Positions 24,679 to 33,135 of a stretch of DNA of 64,000 bases are shown here, one piece after another. The notes under the pieces were generated by a model that saw only the letters and a list, made by a program, of their open reading frames with translations, did not search any database and was not told the origin of the DNA. Origin of the DNA: MW101C3 sp943367595 (GTDB lineage: Bacteria > Cyanobacteriota > Cyanobacteriia > PCC-6307 > Cyanobiaceae); the NCBI GenBank assembly GCA_943367595.1, contig CALRJS020000005.1, forward strand, positions 45,916-109,915, read 5' to 3'. Each line of letters starts with the position of its first letter. Positions within the stretch are counted from its first letter, which is position 1. The position numbers and the translations under genes are program-made.

Positions 24679-25943
24679 ACCGCTTCGCCTTCCCGCTCTG
24701 CCTGTTGCTGGCCGGTGTGCTGATCGGCCTGGCGGAACTTCCTTATCAGTGGCTGTCGGAGCTGGGCTTCCGGCTGCAGCGGCTCTGGCCGCTCGGCGGC
24801 GACGGGACGCTGAATCCCCTGCTGGTGCTCGCGCCGGCCGGGGCCACGCTGCTGTTCGTGCTGCTGGCCTGGGGGCCGCTGGCAGCGGGTCGGGGTGGTG
24901 GTCTCACCGGTGTGATGGCGCTGCAGACAGCCCGCAGCGACGCCGAGCGCGAGCGCGCCCTGGCTCCCCTGTCGCTGCACCACCAGCTGGCCCGCCTGCC
25001 CCTGCTGGCCCTCACCCACCTCGCCGGGCTGAGCGTGGGCACCGAATCGCCCTCCGCCGCCCTCGGTGCGGCCCTGCTGCTGGCGCTGCGCCGCCGGCTG
25101 GTGCCGCTGCAGCAGCTGCCGCTGGCGCTCACCGCAGCGATCGGCGGGGGTGCCGGTCTCGGGGCCGCCTTCCGCTCGCCGCTGCTGGGCGCCGCCTACG
25201 CGCTCGAAGAGCTCAGCGCGGTGTCCGGCTTCAACCTGGTGATGCCCACCCTGGTGCTGGCCGGCATCGGCACCCTGTTCACCACGGGGCTGGGCCAGCC
25301 CGCCCGCTTAGCGGAAGGGATGGCGGTGGCCATGGCGGCCGAGCTGCTGCCGCTGGCCCTGGTGATCACTGTGCTGGCGGCGCTGGTGGGGGTGGTGCTG
25401 GTGCGCCTGCTGGTGCCGCTGGCCCACTGGCTCGGCCCCTGGCTGCGCTCCAGGCGGCTGCCGCTGGCGGTGGCGATCGCGGCGCTGTTCACGCTGCTGG
25501 CGGTGGCCAGCGGCGGCATCAGCCTCAACGACGGCTCGCTGGCGCTCGGCCCGGCCCTGGCCGGCACGGCCGACAGCCCCTGGTGGGCACCGCTGCCGCG
25601 GCTGCTGGGGCCCCTGCTGAGCATCGCGATCGGTGCACCGGGCGGCCTGATGCACGACTCCATGAGCCTGGGGGCGGTGCTGGTGGGCCCCTGGTTGCAG
25701 CAGTTGCCGGCGGAGCAGCAGGCGGCGCTGGCCGCGGTCGCCGCCGCCGCGGCGTTCAGCGCCGCCTGCCGCACCCCGCTGTTCTGCGGCCTGTTCGTGT
25801 TCACGCTGCAGGGCAATGCCGCCGTGCTGCCCTGGCTGCTCACCGCCGCAGCGATCGCTGCCGCGATCGGCCGCTGGCTGGGCGGGATCAGCTGGAACGA
25901 AGCCCAGACCGAAGCCTTCCTGCGGGCGGGCGCCAAAGGCTGA
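24675..25943 (+). CDS. ClC-type chloride channel/antiporter
   Basis: This 422-residue polytopic protein has ClC landmarks. GRGGGLTGVM stands at the first selectivity-filter position, and VGTESPSAALGAAL replaces the usual GREGP stretch but keeps the gating Glu position. AIGGGAGLGAAF and then ALEEL follow. The altered first motif suggests a divergent ClC, possibly with changed anion selectivity. Its ATG overlaps the MFS stop by four bases. ClC proteins exchange chloride or fluoride for protons in the inner membrane; which applies here is open. Confidence 0.82.
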   Translation: MNRFAFPLCLLLAGVLIGLAELPYQWLSELGFRLQRLWPLGGDGTLNPLLVLAPAGATLLFVLLAWGPLAAGRGGGLTGVMALQTARSDAERERALAPLSLHHQLARLPLLALTHLAGLSVGTESPSAALGAALLLALRRRLVPLQQLPLALTAAIGGGAGLGAAFRSPLLGAAYALEELSAVSGFNLVMPTLVLAGIGTLFTTGLGQPARLAEGMAVAMAAELLPLALVITVLAALVGVVLVRLLVPLAHWLGPWLRSRRLPLAVAIAALFTLLAVASGGISLNDGSLALGPALAGTADSPWWAPLPRLLGPLLSIAIGAPGGLMHDSMSLGAVLVGPWLQQLPAEQQAALAAVAAAAAFSAACRTPLFCGLFVFTLQGNAAVLPWLLTAAAIAAAIGRWLGGISWNEAQTEAFLRAGAKG

Positions 25944-25948
25944 GGCCG

Positions 25949-26389
25949 CTAGTGCGCGCCGTGGCCGCCGGGGTGTTCGCTGCAGGGCATCCACATCTCG
26001 CCCATGGCATGCACGCCTTCGCAGCCGAGTTCCTTGGCCTTCTGCAGCGCCGTTTCCTTGCTGGGGTAAGCCATCAGGGCCGCAGGCGGCGGCGCGGCGC
26101 CGTGGTGATGGTGCACGCGCGCCGGGATCGGCCCCTGCCGGAACGGCCCCATGCCCTCAAGGCCCGTCCACCACACGCCCATCACATTGACGCCGGCCAC
26201 GATCACCCCCATCCCCACGACGCAGAGGTTGATCACCCCCATGCCCACGGCCCCGAGGCTGATCACCCCCATCGGCACCACACCGATGCTCACCACCCCC
26301 ATCGGCACGATGCCGATCGAAATGATCCCCAAGGGGGCGATGCCGATGGCCACCAGCTTCGGCTTGGCGCCGCACGCGGATTCGTCCAT
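25949..26389 (-). CDS. hydrophobic repeat protein with DUF3721-type end
   Basis: A 146-residue protein in two parts. Residues 13-70 are about six tandem ten-residue units of the pattern I-G-I-V-P-M-G-V-V-S, uninterrupted and strongly hydrophobic. The C-terminal 45 residues match the short DUF3721 type: an AYPSKETALQKAKELGCEG stretch, then HAMGEMWMPCSEH, with a His-rich tail. A His run (ARVHHHHG) joins the parts. The start at 26389 overlaps the stop of the second such gene. It may be a membrane-associated metal-binding protein, but no function is known. Confidence 0.7.
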   Translation of the reverse strand: MDESACGAKPKLVAIGIAPLGIISIGIVPMGVVSIGVVPMGVISLGAVGMGVINLCVVGMGVIVAGVNVMGVWWTGLEGMGPFRQGPIPARVHHHHGAAPPPAALMAYPSKETALQKAKELGCEGVHAMGEMWMPCSEHPGGHGAH

Positions 26390-26706
26390 CAATGCGAGTG
26401 ACCGCCATGCTGGCCGCCACTCTGTTGACCGCCTTTCTGGCTGCCGCCGGCGGGTGGGTGGCTGGCGCAGGCCATCCAGAGGTTGCCCATGCGATGGGCC
26501 CCCTTGCAACCGAAGCGTGGCGCCGCTGCCTCGGCTTCCTGCTGCGTGGCGAACACGGCCTGCACGCCGCCGTCCCTGTCGGGGGTGGGGGTGGTGCTGG
26601 CCTGGCCAGGACGGCTGGCGGCAACGAACAACGTGAGTCCGGCCAGGGCCAGGGCCGGACGGTGCGCAAGGCTGCAGCCAGGGAGAAATGGGCTGATCAC
26701 TGACAA
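26389..26706 (-). CDS. secreted DUF3721-type protein, His-rich tail
   Basis: A 105-residue protein with a signal-like segment (residues 15-36, ending near GQAS). The mature DUF3721-type motif follows: FATQQEAEAAAPRFGCKGAH, then RMGNLWMACASH. The Gly/His/Gln-rich tail ends in HGGHSH. The two conserved Cys and several His suggest metal binding or a disulfide in the periplasm. It is translationally coupled to the neighbouring repeat protein, which ends with the same motif, so the two are probably partners. Confidence 0.7.
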   Translation of the reverse strand: MSVISPFLPGCSLAHRPALALAGLTLFVAASRPGQASTTPTPDRDGGVQAVFATQQEAEAAAPRFGCKGAHRMGNLWMACASHPPAGGSQKGGQQSGGQHGGHSH

Positions 26707-27149
26707 TCAGGTGAAGGCACAAAATCTAGCGGCAGCAGTGTGCGGGAAACCTGAAGGCCACCGAACGAGGCCCTGGAAGGTGCTGGGCATGACGGCCATC
26801 CACGCAGCGGTGATTCACAACGGGCATGCACACCGAAAGGCATGCTCTGAGACGATGCCGCACATCTCTCGCTGCAACGGAAGAGAAGCGATAAAGCGAC
26901 ATTCGAACATCCAGGCAAACATGCAACCCGCGAGAGAAAGGTTGACGAAATCAATGCGCCAGTCTCTGCAAGGATGCGCCCGCCCCACTAAGGTGTGATC
27001 AACTGATGCTGATGCCCCAAGAATGAACGAGGGCGGCGCCGTGTTCGCAACCGTCCTTGTCACGTTGTCGTCTCCCGCCCAATGATCACCACCGAGAGCC
27101 TCCTTGCCCCTGAGCTCACTGCAACTCTTCTGGGCAGTTCAAGCATTTC
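26707..27149. other. intergenic left edge of the accessory island
   Basis: I find no gene in these 440 bases; the open frames present overlap and have no family features. Base composition becomes less GC-rich here and stays mixed until about 44 kb, so I take this as the approximate left border of the island. No tRNA, integrase or attachment repeat was seen. Promoters for both outward genes (26706 minus, 27150 plus) must lie here but are not clear. Confidence 0.45.
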
Positions 27150-27902
27150 ATGAGCAACCACAACGACCACTCCATCGAAGCCGCAGGCAAGGAAGCCGAA
27201 CGCCTGTTGGCGGAACTGGAGGCAAAGGCTCCGGTGAAGAGCAGGCAAGGTGCGCCCTCACCGCCCGTCCAGCCTTCCAGACAAGGCCAGAAAAGCTGGG
27301 CCTGGGTTCTGGTTGCTGTGCTGGCAAGCATGGCTGGAACCCTGGGAATCGTCAGCCGTCAATCCACAAGCAGCCCCAGCCCCTCCACCGCAACGACCCA
27401 GCCTTCATCGGGTTCAGAACCTCCGCAGGCTGGAATGCGGACCGAACCGAAAACACAAACCGAGGCATATAATCCCCCCACTCCACGCGAATCAACCGCC
27501 AAGGAGCCTTCAGGCGAAGCACTGAGCCAAGAGCAAGCATTGCTCATTATCAAAGGCTGGCTCGATGCCAAGCCAAGGGTTTTTGCCCCTCCGTTCATCA
27601 GCCAAGCCGTTGATCCCTTCGTTGCCAACGGCCCTCTGTGGAACGACATCACAAAGCCAGGCGGATCGATTGACTGGCTTAAATCCAATGGCAGCCACTA
27701 CACCTACGCATCCAGCACAATCAATAACCCGATCAGTTTTTCCGAAGACAGCCATGAACCGTCAATCGCGGTCTCAATAACGCAAAGCATGGCCTTCCAT
27801 GGACCAAAGGGAACAAAGGAAACTAACTCAACCGATACGTATCTGTACACGTTCCGTCAAGAAAACGGCAACTGGAAGATCTGGGATTACAAGAAACAGT
27901 AA
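27150..27902 (+). CDS. single-span protein with ARC6-like IMS domain
   Basis: A 250-residue protein. Residues 9-28 hold the short motif KEAERLLAELEAK, shared with two neighbours. A membrane helix follows (about 50-70), then a Ser/Thr/Pro-rich linker, then a C-terminal domain of about 120 residues resembling the IMS/DUF4101 domain of ARC6/Ftn2. It has EQALLIIKGWLDAKPRVFAP, SIDWLKSNGSHYTYASS, IAVSITQSMAFHG and the closing YTFRQENGNWKIWDYKK. ARC6 tethers the FtsZ ring, but the J-domain half is missing here. The domain would lie in the periplasm. It is the first gene of an island that also has a tubulin-like gene. Confidence 0.7.
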   Translation: MSNHNDHSIEAAGKEAERLLAELEAKAPVKSRQGAPSPPVQPSRQGQKSWAWVLVAVLASMAGTLGIVSRQSTSSPSPSTATTQPSSGSEPPQAGMRTEPKTQTEAYNPPTPRESTAKEPSGEALSQEQALLIIKGWLDAKPRVFAPPFISQAVDPFVANGPLWNDITKPGGSIDWLKSNGSHYTYASSTINNPISFSEDSHEPSIAVSITQSMAFHGPKGTKETNSTDTYLYTFRQENGNWKIWDYKKQ

Positions 27903-28164
27903 TCTCTAATGGCCGGGAAGCAGGTTGTCCGATCAATTCGCAGCTCTGCATGGCCGAATGGCTCAGCCCAAGGCAACCCCATTGAATCCGAGTCACTGGC
28001 TTCTCAGTATTGGCGTAGGCGTTGCCCTCGGGAGAGAAGGCCACCAACCGGCTGCGGCACATCCACCCAAGCCTTTTCTGGAGAACTCAGGTTTCACGAG
28101 GAGGAGAGAATCCGGCTGTGAAGGAATAGCCAGCTTCAAAACTACGATCACACCCAAGACCGGG

Positions 28165-28524
28165 CTATGGATCGGCAGCTTGGCGAGGAGGTGGGATCAC
28201 TTCAGGCCTGCCGGAAGGAGCATCCTTCAAGTCACCGAAGACAGACAGCCCTCCGTACACGATGGCAATAGTGACCGCCGCCACCAAAAAAAGAAGACGA
28301 GAGAATGGCACCGCTGGATTGGTTGGCGGGGTGCGCACCTGAGCTTGCACCGGTAACGAGGCTCCGGATCGAGAAGATGAGTCAGGGCGAACAGGAAGCG
28401 ACTGATCGAGCTCGAGAGCAGAAGGAGGAGGAGGAGGCTGGGGTGCAGAGGATTCCAGCTCATCCAGGAGACGATTGGCCTCTTCAATCATCAGACCCGG
28501 ATCCTCATCAAAAGCGCCAGTCAT
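28165..28524 (-). CDS. small single-span protein with shared EEA/LL motif
   Basis: A 119-residue protein: the N-terminal motif IEEANRLLDELESSAP (about 13-28), a Pro/Ser-rich cytoplasmic linker, one membrane helix (about 75-97) and only about 20 residues outside. I know no family. The motif matches those at the N termini of the genes at 27150 and 28713. The start at 28524 gives the motif near the N terminus; a longer frame upstream is Arg/Pro-rich. It is convergent with the IMS-domain gene. Confidence 0.6.
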   Translation of the reverse strand: MTGAFDEDPGLMIEEANRLLDELESSAPQPPPPPSALELDQSLPVRPDSSSRSGASLPVQAQVRTPPTNPAVPFSRLLFLVAAVTIAIVYGGLSVFGDLKDAPSGRPEVIPPPRQAADP

Positions 28525-28712
28525 GTACGAGAAACGGTCCGGTGTATGGCGAACAATGGCAGTGGGGAACGGTCGACGGGGCAAACCCTAAGACAGGCGA
28601 ACAAGGCGAGAGGCGAGAGGACAGACGCAATGCAGGAAACAAGCTGCAAAAGCAGAATGGGCGCTGGCAAGGCAGCCACCACGAGGATCACGGCAGCGGG
28701 CCCCCTGGTGCA

Positions 28713-29255
28713 TCAAGGCGCATGGAGCTCTCCCCGACGAAATACGGAGCCCGTAGCCGCAGAAAGGCGTTCAGCCAGCTGCTCAGCCTGCTGAGGATTG
28801 TTGAAGCTAGCCACCTGAAGCATGCCGTTGGTATTGATGTAAGCATCACCGCAATAGAGGTTGCGGACAACGGCAAGCAAGCTGCGATCCGGGGCGGCAA
28901 GCACGTGCCACCATTGCCCCGAAGCGGAAGCGGCGGAGCCACAACTCGCACGAAACACCAGCTCCTCCTGCGCTTGAGCTGGAGAAGGCGAAGTCGGAGA
29001 TGGCGATGGAGAGCTGGCCAGGTGATGCAGTGCCGCCATCAGGCCGATGATCAAGACGAACGGGACAATGACGAGGCCAAAGGGTGGGGTGTGTCGCGCT
29101 GGGGAAGCACAGGGGGTGGACTCGATGCTCTGCGATCCACGCAAGACGGGAACATCTTCAGGAGGCAGGTCGGCAGGTTCGTCAGTGAACTCCGCAAGAA
29201 ATCGCTCGGCCTCTTCTGAGGTGGACAGAATATCGCCATTTGCAGGTAGAGGCAT
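28713..29255 (-). CDS. single-span protein with SPOR-like outer domain
   Basis: A 180-residue protein. Residues 11-28 carry the shared motif (SEEAERFLAEFTDEPADLP), residues about 57-79 form a membrane helix, and a Ser/Pro linker precedes a C-terminal domain. That domain has two Cys (RASCGS and LYCGDAY) and the segment NGMLQVASFNNPQQAEQLAE. Its strand-then-helix pattern (QVASF followed by an Ala/Glu helix) recalls SPOR domains, which bind denuded septal peptidoglycan. The SPOR assignment is moderate. It points away from the vWA gene. Confidence 0.6.
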   Translation of the reverse strand: MPLPANGDILSTSEEAERFLAEFTDEPADLPPEDVPVLRGSQSIESTPCASPARHTPPFGLVIVPFVLIIGLMAALHHLASSPSPSPTSPSPAQAQEELVFRASCGSAASASGQWWHVLAAPDRSLLAVVRNLYCGDAYINTNGMLQVASFNNPQQAEQLAERLSAATGSVFRRGELHAP

Positions 29256-29657
29256 CAAGATCTAAGCCGTGGTGATCAGGGCAACGTCAGCACAACCTAT
29301 GAAACGCCTTCAGCGGCCGAGGCAGATCAGCCCGAACGCAGAGCTGCGGTAGCAAAACAGGCAGTTGATGGGGCGATGCTAAACGGAACGGCCAATAGCA
29401 CAGGACAGGGACTGCCGTCTAAGCGTTTATCGAATAACCGGTCTATCGTGATACCAGAAGCCATCAATGCCCTCGCGCCCAGAAGGGCGACCCCACCCAG
29501 CTACCGATGGCTGAATCGTCGACACAACACACATACAGCCCCTGGTTCGTAGAGGCACATTCTTTCCTTCACTACCGTCTACCGTGGATCTGAATCAGGA
29601 GTCCGCAAGGGTGCCAACCACGTTTCACCCGGTCGGCCTGCAAGAAGGAAGAGCCCT
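29256..29657. other. divergent promoter region without a gene
   Basis: About 400 bases separating the minus-strand SPOR-like gene from the plus-strand vWA operon. No coding frame is credible. It is less GC-rich than the flanks, and the stretch around 29415-29455 is AT-richer and likely carries promoter elements, but no confident -35/-10 pair or operator was identified. Confidence 0.4.
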
Positions 29658-31016
29658 GTGAGCGCTAAACGGCTGGTGGTGTTTCTGGCCATCGGGTCTT
29701 TGCTTGCTGGTTGCACGCCACCACGCTTGCCCGATTGCATCTCGGCAGGTGCCGCCCCCCCAGGCCCCTCTGCCACCAACACCAGTCAGAATACGAATAG
29801 TCCATCAACCGCTACCGGCGCAGCAGTTGCCCCGGGCATCGGTGCAGGCGCAGCAGCCCCGGGCATCGGTGCAAACGCCAAGGAGTTGCTGATCGGTATC
29901 GATGGCAGCGGCTCCATGCTGGGCCATGCCCGCGCGAGCGATGCCAGCCAATGGCTCAGCTTGCTGCAATCGATCAATCTCTCCACGCAGACCCAGGGGC
30001 TCGCCGGCCGGGCTTTCCGCATCGGCGCTGGTACGGCCCAGCCGCTTAACAGCGACTCCGTCACAGCCGCTCGAAACCCCTGCTTCTTTCAGGGATGCGC
30101 GCCCTACCCCGCCGTGGCCTCAAGCCTGCAGACCTTGTGGGACGTAGAGGCTGCCGCCGGCGCCACCCCTCTGCGGCTGCTGGTGAGCGACCTGGAGGTG
30201 AATCAGAGTGACATCTCCACCTTGATCAGTGCCATCCGCAAGGATCTCAGCAAAGGCGCTTCGGCCGGTGTGCTGGCCCTGAAGCTGCCGTTTGAGGGGC
30301 AGGTGTTCGATGCCAGCGGCAAGCCAGTGTTCAGCGGCAAGCTGAACCGGCCTGTGTACCTGCTCGCCACCGGCAATGCCGCTCAGGTGAGGGCCGTGTT
30401 GGAAGAGATTCGCAAAAACATGGCCCTCAAGGGTGTGAGGAGCCAGGAACTTTCGATTCTTGATGCACACGCTGAGCCCAACACGCTTACGATCAAAGCT
30501 GCCACATTGATTCCGCAGGCTGTCGGACGCTCCGGTGAGCCGGTACGACTGGGAGACACTACCTATAGCCCTTCAAGTCATCCTGACTACCGCTTCGTCA
30601 AACTCAGTGGCGCATCCAAGGGGATTGCCCTGGCCACGATTCAACCCTGGGCGGGCGGCAGCACCCGGCCAGATCTCGGCTTGGTGAAGTTGGAGCGGAT
30701 CCCGCTTTCCCCTGCGGAAAGCACCGACCCAGGCGGAATCAGCCTCAAGAGCATGAGCGTGGCAGGCACAAACCTCCGCCTGGAGCTGGAGATCCCCCCC
30801 ACAGCCCCCGCTGGAGCCATTCGGGCCACAATCCCGCGCGGCAGCCTTCCCGAGCAGTGGTGGATCGAATGGGACAAGGATGATCCCAAAGCCGCCAAGG
30901 CCAAAGAAAAAACCGAAGGACTGCTGCTGCTCATGACCACCCTTGGCCAACAGGTGCAGGCACGATCCCCCAGCAAGGCACCTGCTGCTGCTCTTTGCTT
31001 CGCCTTCCAACGTTGA
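29658..31016 (+). CDS. vWA-like lipoprotein
   Basis: A 452-residue protein starting with a GTG. The lipobox LLAGC has its Cys at about residue 19. A Thr/Ser/Ala linker contains a short repeat of APGIGAGAA type. A von Willebrand factor A-like domain then starts with LLIGIDGSGSML, the DxSxS metal-adhesion motif as D-G-S-G-S, and continues with LRLLVSDLEVNQSD. Acylation places it on the periplasmic side. A C-terminal beta-rich segment of about 150 residues is unassigned. It is the first gene of the run 29658-37680 and ends 14 bases before the 4-TM gene. Confidence 0.75.
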   Translation: MSAKRLVVFLAIGSLLAGCTPPRLPDCISAGAAPPGPSATNTSQNTNSPSTATGAAVAPGIGAGAAAPGIGANAKELLIGIDGSGSMLGHARASDASQWLSLLQSINLSTQTQGLAGRAFRIGAGTAQPLNSDSVTAARNPCFFQGCAPYPAVASSLQTLWDVEAAAGATPLRLLVSDLEVNQSDISTLISAIRKDLSKGASAGVLALKLPFEGQVFDASGKPVFSGKLNRPVYLLATGNAAQVRAVLEEIRKNMALKGVRSQELSILDAHAEPNTLTIKAATLIPQAVGRSGEPVRLGDTTYSPSSHPDYRFVKLSGASKGIALATIQPWAGGSTRPDLGLVKLERIPLSPAESTDPGGISLKSMSVAGTNLRLELEIPPTAPAGAIRATIPRGSLPEQWWIEWDKDDPKAAKAKEKTEGLLLLMTTLGQQVQARSPSKAPAAALCFAFQR

Positions 31017-31030
31017 CATCCACTCTCTTC

Positions 31031-31567
31031 ATGCCTTCACCTCGTTACATCTGGCTGCTAGTCACGATTCTGCTCGGCCTTCTCTGGGTGTTCATCGGGC
31101 AGAACTGGATCTTCCTCAACCTCTTTGCCGGCCTGCTGGGGGGAGATGGACTTGACCTGAACAACTACCTCCAGAGCGGAAGCAGCCCCTCCTTCACTGT
31201 GCTCTGGATCAGCTGCATCATCGCGCTGCTGCTCTGGCTGGTCGTCACGAGCAGGGCGCGGCCACGCAACGGCGCTGAGGTTCGGCGAATGCGACCTCAA
31301 TGGTGGGCTGCCGCCACCATTTTGGTGCTCCTGGGTTGGTTGTACCAACTGTTCTTCACCGTGTTCATCTGGCAGCTGCAGGGTCAGTCGCCAGTGGAAG
31401 GAAGTGCGATCAACTCCTTCCCTGTGCCGCCCACAGGATGGCTGGTGTTGATCCTGTTTGTGGTCATCGATGTGGCCCTGCTGTTCTGGCTGCCCACAGT
31501 GCTCGGCTCTCCCCGAAGCTACAGGTTGGTGGTGCCGGGCGCTGTAAAACTTTTCGGAGGTCGTTGA
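31031..31567 (+). CDS. four-helix membrane protein
   Basis: A 178-residue polytopic protein with about four hydrophobic segments (residues 7-25, 55-75, 95-115 and 140-160) and a basic loop after the second (SRARPRNGAEVRRM). No family is recognised. It starts 14 bases after the vWA lipoprotein gene and ends one base before the tubulin-like start, so co-translation with both is likely. A membrane adaptor between the outside lipoprotein and the cytoplasmic tubulin-like protein would fit, but that is inference. Confidence 0.7.
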   Translation: MPSPRYIWLLVTILLGLLWVFIGQNWIFLNLFAGLLGGDGLDLNNYLQSGSSPSFTVLWISCIIALLLWLVVTSRARPRNGAEVRRMRPQWWAAATILVLLGWLYQLFFTVFIWQLQGQSPVEGSAINSFPVPPTGWLVLILFVVIDVALLFWLPTVLGSPRSYRLVVPGAVKLFGGR

Positions 31568-31568
31568 G

Positions 31569-33074
31569 ATGAGCCTGTTTGCCATCGGTGTGGGCGGCAG
31601 TGGTGCCAAGTGCCTGGAAGCCCTCACCCACCTCCATGCCAGCGGCCTGCTGCAGAACGAAGCCAACAACACCGTTCGCCTCGGCACCTTCCTGGTGGAA
31701 CCGGATCTGCAGAGCACCTTGCTGGCTCGCGCGGAAACGGCCATTGATCGCTACGGCAAGATGCGGCAGTTGCTGAGTCATCGGGCAAGCGATTTCGCCC
31801 GTGGTGAAGTGCGCCACTACGGCACCTGGAGCCCTCTGGGCAGTGCGGCGAGTGGCATCAGCCTGGCCCAGGTGTTTCCCAAGCCAGTGCTTCGTACCCA
31901 GGCCAGCGGCCTGGCCGCTTTGTTCGATTGCCTGTTTCCACCAGAAGAGCAAACCGTTGAGCTCGACGTGGGATTCCGTGGCCGGCCGCCGATCGGCTCG
32001 GCGGTGATGAGCCGGGTGGACATCGCCAGTGAAGCCCAGACGGGCCAATGGAAACAGATGCTGAGCGATATCGAATCGGCGGCTGGCGGTGGTGAAGCCC
32101 CCGTGATTCACCTGTTCGGCAGTGTCTTTGGTGGCACAGGCGCCTCGGGCGTGCCCACCCTCGGGCAGATGCTCAAGAGTTGGCTGCAGGACCGGGGCTT
32201 GAACAGCGTGCGCGTGAATGCCTCGCTGCTGCTCCCCTACTTCGACTTCGACGGCCAGGCCCAGGCAGACACTGGCGTTCACGCGGAAGCCCGCAACTTC
32301 CAGCTCAATACCGATGCGGCTCTGCAGTATCTGCGCACCAGTGGCACCACCTGTTTCGATCAGGTGTACCTGATCGGCAGCGACATCAAGGCCCGCTACG
32401 GCTTCAGCATCGGCGGTCTCAGCCAGAACAATTCCGCCCACGTTGTTGAGTTGCTGGCCGCTCTCGGCATGCGCCACGGGCTTGCTCCAGCCGCAGCAGG
32501 CTGCTACGCCCACTTCCTGAGTCGAGCCGTTGCCAATCAGATCAGTTGGGACGACATTCCCGACAACCAAGAGGTAGGGGAAGCCATGGCCCGATCGGCG
32601 CGGTTTGCTGTGGCCTGGCTCAACAATTTCAGCCTTGAAATTGATGCCGCGCAGAATCTGGCGATGCCCACCTTCCTCAGCGGAGCTCCTTGGGCCAGTC
32701 AGTTCTTCCAGCCAAGTGGCAAGGCCAGCGGTACCCGGTCCGGGCGTCCGAGCATTTCCAGCACTGAGGAACTGGAAGTGAAGAGAGCCATCGATGCCTA
32801 CACTGAAACCCTGCTGCAATGGCTACAACAATTCAGCAGCAATACCGGCACCGGCTTCAACCAGGAGCTGTTCAACCCTCAGGTGCTGGAACGCCACGAC
32901 ACCCACGATAATGACCTCAACAGAGTGGTGAAAGGCTCGGCTCGGCCCACACACCAGGGGGCGAACGACACGGTTGAGGCCATCAAGGTGCGCATGGATG
33001 TGCTCAACCCCGCTGAAATTCCCCACAACGGAGTGGCCGGTCTGGCAGACACCCTTTGGCGCCTCAGCTACTGA
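31569..33074 (+). CDS. tubulin-like GTPase
   Basis: A 501-residue protein matching the bacterial Tubulin_like type. The N-terminal Rossmann motif reads FAIGVGGSGAKCLEAL (4-19). The tubulin/FtsZ signature loop is present as FGGTGASG (187-194, replacing GGGTGSG). DIKARYGFSIGGLSQNNSAH follows later. The family is proposed to bind GTP and is not FtsZ itself; polymerisation is untested. It starts one base after the 4-TM gene. The next gene encodes an actin-fold ATPase, so two cytoskeletal folds lie side by side. Confidence 0.78.
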   Translation: MSLFAIGVGGSGAKCLEALTHLHASGLLQNEANNTVRLGTFLVEPDLQSTLLARAETAIDRYGKMRQLLSHRASDFARGEVRHYGTWSPLGSAASGISLAQVFPKPVLRTQASGLAALFDCLFPPEEQTVELDVGFRGRPPIGSAVMSRVDIASEAQTGQWKQMLSDIESAAGGGEAPVIHLFGSVFGGTGASGVPTLGQMLKSWLQDRGLNSVRVNASLLLPYFDFDGQAQADTGVHAEARNFQLNTDAALQYLRTSGTTCFDQVYLIGSDIKARYGFSIGGLSQNNSAHVVELLAALGMRHGLAPAAAGCYAHFLSRAVANQISWDDIPDNQEVGEAMARSARFAVAWLNNFSLEIDAAQNLAMPTFLSGAPWASQFFQPSGKASGTRSGRPSISSTEELEVKRAIDAYTETLLQWLQQFSSNTGTGFNQELFNPQVLERHDTHDNDLNRVVKGSARPTHQGANDTVEAIKVRMDVLNPAEIPHNGVAGLADTLWRLSY

Positions 33075-33135
33075 CGACATCTGGTCTCTAGCTACTGCCC
33101 AGTTCACCTTTCACAACCAAAGCCACTGACCCGCC

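Noticed and set aside
24321..26401. Long plus-strand frames overlapping the MFS and ClC genes
   Set aside because: They are off-frame Ala/Gly/Arg-rich shadows without motifs.
31569..33074. Tubulin-like protein considered as a second FtsZ or TubZ
   Set aside because: The signature loop is altered to FGGTGASG, FtsZ's other conserved segments are not seen, and the gene context is not division or plasmid partition.
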